This document shows, one piece after another, positions 19,350-27,510 of a stretch of DNA of 64,000 nucleotides; position 1 is the first letter of the stretch, and every line of letters starts with the position of its first letter. The notes under the pieces are model-generated. The model saw nothing but the letters and a program-made list of their open reading frames with translations. It searched no databases and was not told the DNA's origin. The stretch is from Aminobacter sp. J41 (GTDB lineage: Bacteria > Pseudomonadota > Alphaproteobacteria > Rhizobiales > Rhizobiaceae), in assembly GCF_000526635.1 (NCBI RefSeq), contig NZ_JAGL01000011.1, positions 218 through 64,217 of the forward strand, written 5' to 3'. Made by a program: the position numbers and the translations under genes.

Positions 19350-19380
19350 AAAACGAATGCGAGCGAATGTCAAACGAAAA
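19350..19380 (-). promoter_or_regulatory. Putative GlpR-type operator of the glp operon
   Basis: Upstream of glpD, three related motifs AAAACGAAT, GAGCGAATG and CAAACGAAA occur with CGAA cores at about 19354, 19364 and 19375, that is 10-11 bases apart. On the transcribed strand these read TTTCGTTTG, ATTCGCTC and ATTCGTTTT. Phased TTCG-type repeats are characteristic of DeoR-family repressors, and GlpR is the known regulator of this operon in rhizobia. No regulator gene is nearby in this window, so the assignment is inferred. Confidence 0.45.
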
Positions 19381-19421
19381 TACCTGAATCCCACATGTGA
19401 CATCGTGGGTTTCGAAGATGC

Positions 19422-19446
19422 GGAACCTTGCCGGAGGCTGCGTGTT
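19422..19446 (+). promoter_or_regulatory. EcfG/RpoE2-like promoter of ku-ligD
   Basis: GGAAC at 19422-19426, a 16-base spacer, then TGTT at 19443-19446, 27 bases before the ku ATG. It differs by one base from GGAAC-N16-CGTT. The convergent second ku gene has a perfect match, which raises the likelihood that both are general-stress genes. Confidence 0.55.
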
Positions 19447-19473
19447 CATGCGGAGGAACCGAGGGAGGTCTCC

Positions 19474-20310
19474 ATGGCGATACGCGCGATCTGGAAGGGT
19501 TTCCTGAGCATCGATGAGCTTTCCTGCGCCGTCGCGCTTTATTCGGCGGCGACGACTTCCGAGCGCGTTTCCTTTCACATGGTCAACAAGAAGACGGGCA
19601 ACCGCGTTCGCCGCGAATATGTCGACGAACAGTCCGGCAAGCCGGTCCCGCGCGAAGATCAGGTGAAAGGCTACGAAACGGCCAAGAACAACTACATCAT
19701 CCTTGAGCCCGAGGAGATCGCTGAGGCGACACCGCAGGGTGACAAGACGCTGTCGATCGAAAGTTTCATCCCCTGCAACGAGGTCGACACCACCTATTTC
19801 GACAAGCCTTACTTTCTCACGCCCGCCGACCAGGAATCAGAAGATGCATTCGCGCTGATCCGTGAGGGCATGCGCAAGAAGAAGGTGGCCGCGCTTGCGC
19901 GCGCGGTGCTTTTCCGGCGCGTGCGTTCGGTGCTGATCCAGCCGCGCGGGCGCGGCATGCTCGCCAACACGCTCAACTTTGACTACGAGGTCAGGCCTGC
20001 AGAAAAGGCGTTCGACGACCTGCCGGACCTGAAGATCAAGGGCGAGATGCTGGATCTCGCCAAGCACATCATCGAAACCAAGAGTGGGAAATTCGATCCC
20101 GCCACTTTCGATGATCGCTATGACGCGGCGCTGGCGGAGCTGGTGAAGGCCAAGGCCGAGGGCCGCGAGATCAAGCTGCCGAAGAAGGAGCCCGAAGGAA
20201 AGGTTATCGACCTGATGGCGGCGCTGCGCGAAAGCGCGAAGCTCGCAAACAAGCCCGCGGGCAAAACGAAAACGAAATCGGCACCTGAAAAGAAGCGCAA
20301 GGCGAGCTAA
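19474..20310 (+). CDS. ku: Non-homologous end-joining protein Ku (Ku1)
   Basis: Ring-forming DNA-end binding protein of bacterial NHEJ; it recruits LigD. 278 residues from the ATG at 19474, with GAGGGAGG five bases upstream; earlier in-frame starts run into the glpD promoter. The N-terminus AIRAIWKGFLSIDEL is the bacterial Ku opening, followed by RVSFHMVNKKTGNRVRREYVDE and EDQVKGYE. The YFLTPADQ bridge region is typical. The C-terminus is Lys-rich (KPAGKTKTKSAPEKKRKAS), as in many Ku tails that bind DNA and LigD. Three bases separate it from ligD. Confidence 0.94.
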   Translation: MAIRAIWKGFLSIDELSCAVALYSAATTSERVSFHMVNKKTGNRVRREYVDEQSGKPVPREDQVKGYETAKNNYIILEPEEIAEATPQGDKTLSIESFIPCNEVDTTYFDKPYFLTPADQESEDAFALIREGMRKKKVAALARAVLFRRVRSVLIQPRGRGMLANTLNFDYEVRPAEKAFDDLPDLKIKGEMLDLAKHIIETKSGKFDPATFDDRYDAALAELVKAKAEGREIKLPKKEPEGKVIDLMAALRESAKLANKPAGKTKTKSAPEKKRKAS

Positions 20311-20313
20311 TCC

Positions 20314-22812
20314 ATGGCGCTCGAAACCTACCAGCAGAAGCGCGACTTCAAGAAGACGCCGGAGCCAAAGGGGAAGGCAACCAAGGCTGCAAAGGGCAAC
20401 AGCTTCGTGATCCAGAAGCACGATGCGCGGCGGCTGCACTACGATTTCCGTCTGGAGATGGATGGCGTGTTGGTCAGTTGGGCGGTCACGCGCGGCCCGA
20501 GCCTCGTGACCTCTGAGAAGCGCCTGGCGGTGCACGTCGAGGATCATCCGCTGGAATACGGGTCCTTCGAGGGCACGATCCCGCAGGGCGAATATGGCGG
20601 CGGAACGGTGATCGTCTGGGACCGGGGCACCTGGACGCCGGTCCATGATGCGAAGAAGGGAATGGCCAAGGGCCATCTCGAACTCGAGCTGCACGGCGAG
20701 AAGTTGCAGGGCCGCTGGCACCTCGTCAGGATGCCGCAGCGCCCACGCGAGAAGCGCGACAACTGGCTGCTGATCAAGGCAGACGATGAGTTTGCCCGCG
20801 AGGAAGGCGACGCCGACATTCTCGAGGAGCGGCCGGAATCGGTGCTGACCGGCCGCGAGATTGCCGACGTGGCGGGCGAAGAGCCGGGCTGGTCATCCAA
20901 GACCGGCAAGATCGAGAAAAAGAAGGCACCGCAGCCTAAGCAGAAGGGCCGCAAGTCCGCGATGCCGGACTTCATCGCGCCGCAGCTTGCGACTCTGAAG
21001 CCGCAGGCGCCGTCAGGCAAGGGCTGGATCCACGAGATCAAGTTCGACGGCTACCGGCTGCAGGCGCGGATCGACAAGGGCAAGGTACAGCTGCTGACCC
21101 GCAGCGGGCTCGACTGGACGGAAAAGTTTGGCAAGGAAGTGCCGAATGCGCTCAGCGCCTTGTCCTGCGAACAGGCCATCATCGACGGCGAACTCGTCGT
21201 CGAGGGCGCAGGCGGCGCATCCGATTTTTCATCGCTGCAGGCGGATCTCAGCGAGGGTCGCAGCGACCGCTTCATCTTCTTTGTCTTCGACCTGCTTTAC
21301 CTGGACGGCCGCGACCTGCAAGGCGTTCCGCTACTCGAGCGCAAGGCAGCACTGGAAGCGCTGGTGAAAGACGTCGCTGAGCGCATTCGCTACAGCGAGC
21401 ACTTTGAAGAAGACGGCGAGATGGTGCTTCGGCACGCCTGCCGACTGAGCCTCGAAGGGGTGGTCTCGAAGAAGGGGAACGCCAAATACCAGTCGGGGCG
21501 GAACAAGGACTGGATCAAGTCGAAATGCGCGAAGCGGCAGGAGTTCGTGATTGCCGGCTACGTGCCATCAACCACCTCACAAAAGGCGATCGGCTCGCTG
21601 GTGCTGGGCGTTTATGACGATGGCGAGTTGCAGCATGTGGGCCGTGTCGGCACAGGCTTCAGCCGCAACGTCGCCGAGGACTTCTACAAGCGCCTCGCGA
21701 AGCTGGAGCAGAAGACCTCGCCATTTGCCGGGAAGCTGGACGCGGCAGCGCGCCGTGGCGCAATCTTTGTGAAGCCGCAACTCGTAGCCGAGGTCGAGTT
21801 TCGCGCCTGGACGGCCGACGGGAATCTCCGCCACGCCGCGTTCCGCGGCATTCGCGAGGACAAGCCGGCGAAAGAAGTCGTTCGCGAGGGTGGAATAGCG
21901 CCTGTTGAGAAGACGCCTGCCAGGCCAAAGTCCAAGGTCTCCCTCACGCACCCCGACCGCGTCTACTGGAAGGATGTCGGCGTCACGAAGGAAGGGCTTG
22001 CGAGCTACTACGCCGAAGTCTGGCGCTTCATGGCCCCGCATATCATCAACCGGCCGCTTGCTCTACTCCGCTGCCCCGGTGGCACCGCGCAGCAATGCTT
22101 CTTCCAGAAGCACGGCTGGAAAGGGATGAGTGGAGAGATTTTGAAGGCGGTCGACCCGAAAGACGACAGCGACGACAACACCATCATCGCCATCGACAGT
22201 CTCGACGGCCTGACCGGTCTCGTTCAGGGTGGCGCGCTCGAAATCCACACCTGGCAGGCGACGCTGACGGAACTCGAAAAGCCTGACCAGATCGTCATGG
22301 ATCTTGATCCGGACGACGCCGTGCCGTGGACGGTAATGCTGGATGCCGCGCGCGAAGTGAAGCAGCGACTGGAGGATGCCGGCCTCAACGCCTTCGTCAA
22401 AACTACCGGCGGCAAAGGGCTGCATATCGTCTCACCACTGAAACCCAAGGCAGGATGGGAGGAGATGAAGGAGTTTGCACGCGCGATTGCCGACAGCATG
22501 GAGAGCGACAATCCCGACCTCTTCATCGCCAAGGCATCGAAGGCGCAGCGGAAGGGCAAGATTTTCGTCGACTATTTGCGCAATTCACGGGGCGCAACAG
22601 CGATTGCTCCCTATTCCAGCCGAGCGCGAAATGGCGCGACCGTGTCGATGCCGCTTTCATGGGATGAGCTCGACCCATCGATCAGGTCTTCGCATTTTTC
22701 GGTGACAAACGCGGTTGCCCGCGTGGCGAATCTTACGGGCGATCCCTGGGGTGATTTTCGCGCCGCACAGGTTCCACTGGAAACGAAGCGCAAAGGCACG
22801 CGCCGCAGATAG
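20314..22812 (+). CDS. ligD: ATP-dependent DNA ligase LigD (phosphoesterase-ligase-polymerase)
   Basis: Multifunctional NHEJ enzyme of 832 residues with the three-domain order of Pseudomonas LigD. The 3'-phosphoesterase domain comes first (about 1-170; KHDARRLHYDFRLE and EYGGGTVIVWDRGTW). The ligase domain spans about 215-530, with the adenylation lysine in EIKFDGYR (Lys243), DGELVV, EGVVSKK and DWIKSKC. The primase-polymerase domain spans about 545-830, with the metal-binding DLDPDD near 663-668 and TTGGKGLHIVSPL. It fills gaps, cleans 3' ends and seals breaks held by Ku. It starts 3 bases after ku1 and converges on ku2 with a 2-base gap. Confidence 0.96.
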   Translation: MALETYQQKRDFKKTPEPKGKATKAAKGNSFVIQKHDARRLHYDFRLEMDGVLVSWAVTRGPSLVTSEKRLAVHVEDHPLEYGSFEGTIPQGEYGGGTVIVWDRGTWTPVHDAKKGMAKGHLELELHGEKLQGRWHLVRMPQRPREKRDNWLLIKADDEFAREEGDADILEERPESVLTGREIADVAGEEPGWSSKTGKIEKKKAPQPKQKGRKSAMPDFIAPQLATLKPQAPSGKGWIHEIKFDGYRLQARIDKGKVQLLTRSGLDWTEKFGKEVPNALSALSCEQAIIDGELVVEGAGGASDFSSLQADLSEGRSDRFIFFVFDLLYLDGRDLQGVPLLERKAALEALVKDVAERIRYSEHFEEDGEMVLRHACRLSLEGVVSKKGNAKYQSGRNKDWIKSKCAKRQEFVIAGYVPSTTSQKAIGSLVLGVYDDGELQHVGRVGTGFSRNVAEDFYKRLAKLEQKTSPFAGKLDAAARRGAIFVKPQLVAEVEFRAWTADGNLRHAAFRGIREDKPAKEVVREGGIAPVEKTPARPKSKVSLTHPDRVYWKDVGVTKEGLASYYAEVWRFMAPHIINRPLALLRCPGGTAQQCFFQKHGWKGMSGEILKAVDPKDDSDDNTIIAIDSLDGLTGLVQGGALEIHTWQATLTELEKPDQIVMDLDPDDAVPWTVMLDAAREVKQRLEDAGLNAFVKTTGGKGLHIVSPLKPKAGWEEMKEFARAIADSMESDNPDLFIAKASKAQRKGKIFVDYLRNSRGATAIAPYSSRARNGATVSMPLSWDELDPSIRSSHFSVTNAVARVANLTGDPWGDFRAAQVPLETKRKGTRRR

Positions 22813-22814
22813 CC

Positions 22815-23630
22815 TTACCTCGGCTTGCCGCTCTTCTTCTCCGCCTCGACGCTTTTGCGCAGTGCATCCATGATCGACACCACATTGGTGGCCGTGGGTG
22901 CGGGCGTCTCCTTCGTCTTCTTCGGAGTGGCCTTGCCCTGCTTGCGCTTCTTCGACGCGATCAGTGCCTTCAGACGCTTCTGCACCGGATCCTGCACCAG
23001 TGCCGGCTCCCACTCCGTCTTCCGCTCTTCGATCAGGGTCTCGATCAGCTTGAGCGCCTTCGGATCCGGTTTCGAGTTGTCGATGTCGGAGAAATATTCT
23101 TCGGCATCGCGCACCTCGTCGCCGTAGCGGAGGGTCCAAACGACGATCCCCTTGCCGCGCGGCTCCAGCATCACTGCGCGCTCGCGCCGGTAGAGAACAA
23201 GCCGGGCAATTCCCACCATCTCACTCGCCGCCATCGCATCACGGATGACGGAGAAAGCCTCTTCGGCGATCTTGTCGTCGGGCGTCAGATAGTGAGCGGT
23301 GTCCAGCCAGATCCAGGAAATGTCGTCACGAGGGACGAACATGTCGATGTCGATCGTGCGGGTGCTTTCAAGTGCCACCGCATCGAATTCCTCGTCTTCA
23401 AGCAGGACGAAGTTGTCCTCGGCAAGCGGATACCCTTTGCGCAGATCCTGATCGCGCACTGGCTTGCGGGTCGCTTCATCCACATAGCGGCTTTCGATCG
23501 GGTGGCCGGTCTTGCGGTTGATCGTGCGGAAGGTGACCTTCTCGCTCGCCGTCGTTGCCGGCGCCATTGCAACCCGGCAGGTCACAAGCGAGAGGCGTAA
23601 ATACCCCTTCCAGAAGCTTCTTGGCGCCAT
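22815..23630 (-). CDS. ku: Non-homologous end-joining protein Ku (second copy, Ku2)
   Basis: 271 residues from the ATG at 23630 (MAPRSFWKGYLRLSLVT). Typical Ku features are ATTASEKVTFRTINRKTGHP, RYVDEATRKPV, DQDLRKGYP and YLTPDDKIAEEAFSVIRDAM. It also has the RRERAVMLEPRGKGIVVWTLRY segment and a Lys-rich C-terminal tail. The sequence is clearly diverged from Ku1 rather than a recent duplicate. It is convergent with ligD and has its own promoter, a perfect EcfG consensus 28 bases upstream. Rhizobia are known to carry several Ku proteins, some acting as heterodimers; whether these two pair is not shown by sequence. Confidence 0.94.
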   Translation of the reverse strand: MAPRSFWKGYLRLSLVTCRVAMAPATTASEKVTFRTINRKTGHPIESRYVDEATRKPVRDQDLRKGYPLAEDNFVLLEDEEFDAVALESTRTIDIDMFVPRDDISWIWLDTAHYLTPDDKIAEEAFSVIRDAMAASEMVGIARLVLYRRERAVMLEPRGKGIVVWTLRYGDEVRDAEEYFSDIDNSKPDPKALKLIETLIEERKTEWEPALVQDPVQKRLKALIASKKRKQGKATPKKTKETPAPTATNVVSIMDALRKSVEAEKKSGKPR

Positions 23631-23658
23631 CGATTCGACTACCTCAAACTCACTGCGG

Positions 23659-23683
23659 AACGCGTGGTGCCACAATTTGTTCC
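23659..23683 (-). promoter_or_regulatory. EcfG/RpoE2 general-stress promoter of ku2
   Basis: On the minus strand GGAAC (23683-23679), a 16-base spacer and CGTT (23662-23659): a perfect match to the alphaproteobacterial general-stress sigma consensus GGAAC-N16-CGTT. The ku2 ATG lies 28 bases downstream, an ideal distance. Confidence 0.75.
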
Positions 23684-23962
23684 ACAGTGATGCTTGAAAC
23701 CTGACCGTTAACGCGCGTTAATTATTGAGCATTTCGCCCAGCAAAGCGGCAATTGTGTCGCAATGCGCACGTTCGCGACACAGAGTCGTATCATTTTCGC
23801 CACACCCCACCCGGTACGAACATCCGCAGGTTGCGCCCGGCGCGCAATTCAGTTGAAACGAATCCGCAAATCATCGACAGATTTGCCTAGGACAGGGGGA
23901 CAGCTCGGTCCGCGGTATTCGACCAGATAGCGGTCGTCATTTTTGAACGAGTGGAGACACAC
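23684..23962. other. Intergenic region between ku2 and the porin
   Basis: About 280 bases without a coding sequence. It contains the palindrome at 23708-23721 and presumably the strong promoter of the porin, whose elements I cannot place with confidence. A GTG at 23951 is in frame with the porin, but the ATG at 23963 has the better ribosome site. Confidence 0.5.
23708..23721. promoter_or_regulatory. 14-bp perfect palindrome upstream of ku2
   Basis: TTAACGCGCGTTAA is a perfect palindrome 25 bases upstream of the EcfG -35 element of ku2, in the divergent ku2/porin region. Possible operator; no known factor assigned. Confidence 0.35.
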
Positions 23963-24982
23963 ATGAACATCAAGGGGCTTCTCATCAGCTCTGCTGCCGC
24001 CATCGTGGCAGTTTCCGGCGCGCAGGCAGCTGACGCGATCGTCGTCGCCGAGCCAGAGCCGATGGAATATGTTCGCATCTGCGATACCTACGGCACCGGC
24101 TACTTCTACATCCCGGGCACCGAGACCTGCCTGAAGATCGGCGGCTACCTCCGCTACCAGATGAACTACGTCAAGCCGGACGGTTCGGACTACGCCTTCG
24201 ACAAGCTGGCTCGCTTCGCTCCGACCTTCACCGCGAAGAACCAGACCGAGTGGGGCACGCTGACCTCGCACGCTCAGGTTCTCTTCGACTGGGCTAGCGG
24301 TTCGACCTTCTACGGCACCGGCACCGCTCTCGAGCACGCTTACATCTCGCTCGACAACGGCACCTCGAGCTTCCTCGTTGGTAAGACCGACACGCCGTTC
24401 TACGAGTTCCTCGGCTTCTGGGCTGGCCCGACCATCCACGAAGGTGCTTACGGCGGCGCCAACACCGGCCAGCTGCGCTACACCTACAACGCTGGCAACG
24501 GCTTCTCCTTCGTCGCAGCTGTCGTCGAGAACCCGAACGACAACGACTTCCACCCGAGCGTTGAAGGCGGCGTGAGCTACACCCAGGATTGGGGCTGGGT
24601 TGCTGGCGCAGTTGCCTATGACACCTTCGTTGAGCAGTTCGCTGCCCGCGCTGGTATCGGCTTCAACTTCACCCCGGCGATCTCGTTCAGCCTGCACGGC
24701 ATGTATGCTGATGACGACGTTGCTGGCATGTACAGCCTCAACGACGCTCCGTGGACTGGCGGCAACCAGGCTGAGTGGGCTGTCCTCGCTGGCGTCAGCG
24801 CTGGTCTGACCGACAAGGTCACCCTCAACGGTCACTTCCAGTACCTCGACACCGAGGAGTGGAACGCCGCTGTGAACCTGGCTTGGACCCCGGTCAACGG
24901 CCTGACCATCACCCCGGAAGTTGCTTACGAGTCCTCGACCGAGTCGACGATCGGCTTCCTGCGCTTCCAGCGCAACTTCTAA
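23963..24982 (+). CDS. Rhizobiales outer-membrane porin (Omp2b/RopA family)
   Basis: 339-residue precursor. The signal peptide MNIKGLLISSAAAIVAVSGA is cleaved after AQA. The mature N-terminus contains the family signature YVRICDTYGTGYFYIPGTET, followed by CLKIGGYLRYQM. Alternating short strands rich in Tyr, Trp and Gly fit a beta-barrel, and the protein ends in Phe (RFQRNF) as required for outer-membrane assembly. The SD GGAG lies six bases before the ATG. Codon choice is markedly skewed (many GCT, AAC, TTC, CTC), consistent with high expression. A strong terminator follows. Confidence 0.93.
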   Translation: MNIKGLLISSAAAIVAVSGAQAADAIVVAEPEPMEYVRICDTYGTGYFYIPGTETCLKIGGYLRYQMNYVKPDGSDYAFDKLARFAPTFTAKNQTEWGTLTSHAQVLFDWASGSTFYGTGTALEHAYISLDNGTSSFLVGKTDTPFYEFLGFWAGPTIHEGAYGGANTGQLRYTYNAGNGFSFVAAVVENPNDNDFHPSVEGGVSYTQDWGWVAGAVAYDTFVEQFAARAGIGFNFTPAISFSLHGMYADDDVAGMYSLNDAPWTGGNQAEWAVLAGVSAGLTDKVTLNGHFQYLDTEEWNAAVNLAWTPVNGLTITPEVAYESSTESTIGFLRFQRNF

Positions 24983-25004
24983 TCGATCCTTCAGGATCGT
25001 TCGG

Positions 25005-25034
25005 AAAACCCGGCAGGCAACTGCCGGGTTTTTT
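25005..25034 (+). terminator. Rho-independent terminator of the porin gene
   Basis: 10-bp perfect stem AACCCGGCAG (25007-25016) / CTGCCGGGTT (25021-25030) with a GCAA loop, flanked by AA on the left and TTTT on the right. A smaller hairpin CGATCCT/AGGATCG lies just upstream at 24984-24999. Confidence 0.92.
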
Positions 25035-25138
25035 GTTTGTGCGGCTGACAGCGGGCAGCCAGGCTAAGGTCACTTGCCGCTTGACTTACGCAGCCGGCTC
25101 CCTCCTATCACCCGCGCAGAATGGGGAACGTGAGAACG

Positions 25139-26305
25139 ATGATTGAGATTCCGGCGCGCTCGCAGATCACTCTCGCAAACTGGCGGACCAATCCCGCCAG
25201 CCGGTACAGTTTCCAGCATGTGGCGGAGTTCGTCCCTGTAGCGATGGTTTCCACGGGCACCGGCGGCGAAGAGCCCTCCCCCGGCGAAGGCATTCTGCCG
25301 GAGTTGCAACTAGCAGACCGCGACGGTTCGGCGATCCTGGCTCTCGACCACATGCATCGTTCGCACACCGACCATCTCGTCGTCATGCGCGACGGCAAGG
25401 TGATAGCCGAGTGGCTGAAGGAAACCGCGGATGCTTCGCGGCCGCATCTCGTCTTCTCGATCTCGAAGTCTGTGACCGGTCTGCTGGCCGGTATTGCCGC
25501 CGGCGAATGCAAACTCGATCCTGACGCGCTGGTGCCGCAATACGTGCCGTCGATGCAGGGCTCTGGCTATGCCACCGCGCGCGTGCGCGACCTCCTCGAC
25601 ATGACCGCCGACATCGACTTCGACGAGGAGTATCTCGATGACGGCGGCGCGTTCGACCGCTACCGCCGGGCGATGCTTTGGAACCCCGAGCGCCCTGAAA
25701 CGACGCCGGAAACGATGGAACAGTTCCTGGCGAGCATCGGCACGCCGAACAACGCGCACGGCAAGCGCTTCTACTACGCCTCACCCAATACCGACCTCCT
25801 CGGTCTCGTCATCGAGCGCGCGACGGGCGTGCGCCTCCATAAATACCTCGCCGAGAAGCTTTGGCGGCCGATGGGTGCCAAGGGCATGACCTATGTGACC
25901 GTCGACCGGGTCGGCACCGCGCGCGCGGCAGGTGGCATCTGCATGACGACACGCGACCTTGCTCGCATGGGCCTGCTCGTCCTCAACTGCGGACGCAACC
26001 AGCAGGGCGAGCAGGTGGTGCCCGCCGACTGGATCGAGGACCTGCGCAACAACGGCGACCGCCAGGCTTGGGTCGACGGCAATTTCGCCGACATGTTCGC
26101 GAACGGCCGCTACCGCTCGTGCTGGTACGATGTCGGTGATGAACGCGGGAGCTTCGCCGCCGTCGGCATTCACGGCCAGTGGCTATGGGTCGACCCAACC
26201 AATCGTGTCATCATAGCCAAGACCTCATCCCGTCCCGCGCCCAGCGACGATGATGAAACGGCACTCGAAATCCACATCCTCTCGCAGATCGCCAAGGCAT
26301 TCTAA
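25139..26305 (+). CDS. Serine hydrolase, class C beta-lactamase / 6-aminohexanoate-dimer hydrolase-like
   Basis: 388 residues from the ATG at 25139; an in-frame ATG at 25121 would add six residues and cannot be excluded. The catalytic SxxK motif is FSISKS (Ser107 and Lys110 in this numbering). A YASPNTD segment supplies the YxN-like tyrosine, and IHGQWLWVDP stands near the third motif. There is no signal peptide, so it is probably cytoplasmic. The fold covers esterases, amidases and oligomer hydrolases, so the substrate cannot be named. The aminotransferase gene starts 11 bases downstream and is probably in the same operon. Confidence 0.85.
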   Translation: MIEIPARSQITLANWRTNPASRYSFQHVAEFVPVAMVSTGTGGEEPSPGEGILPELQLADRDGSAILALDHMHRSHTDHLVVMRDGKVIAEWLKETADASRPHLVFSISKSVTGLLAGIAAGECKLDPDALVPQYVPSMQGSGYATARVRDLLDMTADIDFDEEYLDDGGAFDRYRRAMLWNPERPETTPETMEQFLASIGTPNNAHGKRFYYASPNTDLLGLVIERATGVRLHKYLAEKLWRPMGAKGMTYVTVDRVGTARAAGGICMTTRDLARMGLLVLNCGRNQQGEQVVPADWIEDLRNNGDRQAWVDGNFADMFANGRYRSCWYDVGDERGSFAAVGIHGQWLWVDPTNRVIIAKTSSRPAPSDDDETALEIHILSQIAKAF

Positions 26306-26316
26306 GTAGGTTCGTC

Positions 26317-27429
26317 ATGACGGCTCGCCCTTCCTTCACCCCCCTCGTCCGGTCCCTGCCAGCATCGGTTCCCTTCGTCGGACCGGAGACGCAGGAGCGC
26401 GCCCGCGGTCGCGCCTTCCGCGCGCGTATCGGCGCCAACGAGAATGGGTTCGGTCCCTCGCCGAAGGTGAAGGCGGCGATCCGCGAAACCGCTGACGGCG
26501 TCTGGATGTATGCCGATCCGGAGCATCATGAGCTGAAGGGCGCGCTGGCAAAGCACCTCGGCGTCGGCACCAGAAACATCGTCATTGACGGCGGCATCGA
26601 CGGCCTGCTCGGCCTGCTTGTTCGCTTGATGATCTCGGAAGGCCTGCCGGTCGTGACCTCGCTCGGCGCGTATCCCACTTTCAACTATCACGTTGCCGGC
26701 TTCGGCGGCCGGTTGGTCACTGTCCCCTATGTCAATGACAAGGAAGACCCCGAGAGCCTGCTCGACGCTGTGCGCAAGGAAAACGCGCCGCTCGTCTACC
26801 TCGCCAACCCCGACAACCCGATGGGTTCCTGGTGGGAAGCGGACGAGATCAACCGGATGATCGAGCAACTCCCGGAGACGACGCTGCTGGTGCTCGACGA
26901 GGCGTATTGCGAGTTTGCGCCGGCCTCCTCGATCCCGGCGATCGACGTCTCCCGGCCGAACGTCATCCGCATGCGCACGTTCTCGAAGGCGTACGGCCTT
27001 GCCGGCATGCGTGTGGGTTACGCGATCGGCGAGGAGAACCTGATCAGCGCGTTCGACAAGATCCGCAATCACTTTGGCATGAACCGGCTGGCGATGACTG
27101 CCGCGCATGCGGCGTTGGAGGACCAGGCGTATCTGCAAACCGTCATCTTGCAGGTCGCCGATGCGCGCGAGCGGATCGGCAGGATCGCCGCTGCCAACGG
27201 CCTCGTCGCCCTACCCTCAGCCACCAACTTCGTCGCAATCGACTGTGGTCACGACGGTGCCTTTGCCATGCGCGTCCTGCAGGAGCTGGTCGCCCGGGAC
27301 GTGTTCGTGCGCAAGCCAATGTCTCCGATCCAGGACCGCTGCATCCGCATTTCCGTCGGTCCGGCGGCTGAACTCGACGTGTTTGAGGCCGAACTTCCCG
27401 CCGCGCTCGAAGCCGCATCAAAGAGCTGA
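26317..27429 (+). CDS. Pyridoxal-phosphate aminotransferase, histidinol-phosphate aminotransferase-like
   Basis: 370-residue fold-type I aminotransferase. Features are IGANENGFGPSPKV at the N-terminus, YADPEHHELKGALA, YLANPDNPMG (161-170), DEAYCEF (194-200) and the PLP-binding lysine in TFSKAYGLAGMRVGY (Lys224). The C-terminal domain has the expected arginine in RCIRISVG. This is the HisC family, but the gene is not with other his genes and is paired with a serine hydrolase. A paralogue acting on another amino acid or aromatic substrate is as likely as true HisC. Confidence 0.85.
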   Translation: MTARPSFTPLVRSLPASVPFVGPETQERARGRAFRARIGANENGFGPSPKVKAAIRETADGVWMYADPEHHELKGALAKHLGVGTRNIVIDGGIDGLLGLLVRLMISEGLPVVTSLGAYPTFNYHVAGFGGRLVTVPYVNDKEDPESLLDAVRKENAPLVYLANPDNPMGSWWEADEINRMIEQLPETTLLVLDEAYCEFAPASSIPAIDVSRPNVIRMRTFSKAYGLAGMRVGYAIGEENLISAFDKIRNHFGMNRLAMTAAHAALEDQAYLQTVILQVADARERIGRIAAANGLVALPSATNFVAIDCGHDGAFAMRVLQELVARDVFVRKPMSPIQDRCIRISVGPAAELDVFEAELPAALEAASKS

Positions 27430-27474
27430 ACACCACCATTTGGTGTAGCGTTTGGCTATGGGCTTGCAATTAAT

Positions 27475-27489
27475 TGAACGTTCGTTTCA
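27475..27489. promoter_or_regulatory. Candidate TetR operator upstream of the leucine-catabolism regulator
   Basis: TGAACGTTCGTTTCA is an imperfect palindrome (perfect core GAACGTTC) lying 22 bases before the tetR ATG. TetR-family regulators commonly bind such sites overlapping their own promoter, so autoregulation is plausible. Confidence 0.4.
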
Positions 27490-27491
27490 TT

Positions 27492-27509
27492 CTGTCCTTA
27501 GGAGGACAG
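27492..27509 (+). promoter_or_regulatory. Hairpin that would sequester the tetR ribosome-binding site
   Basis: CTGTCC (27492-27497) and GGACAG (27504-27509) are perfectly complementary and enclose the Shine-Dalgarno TTAGGAGG. The 3' arm ends one base before the ATG at 27511. The stem is only six base pairs, so its effect is uncertain. Confidence 0.4.
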
Positions 27510-27510
27510 A

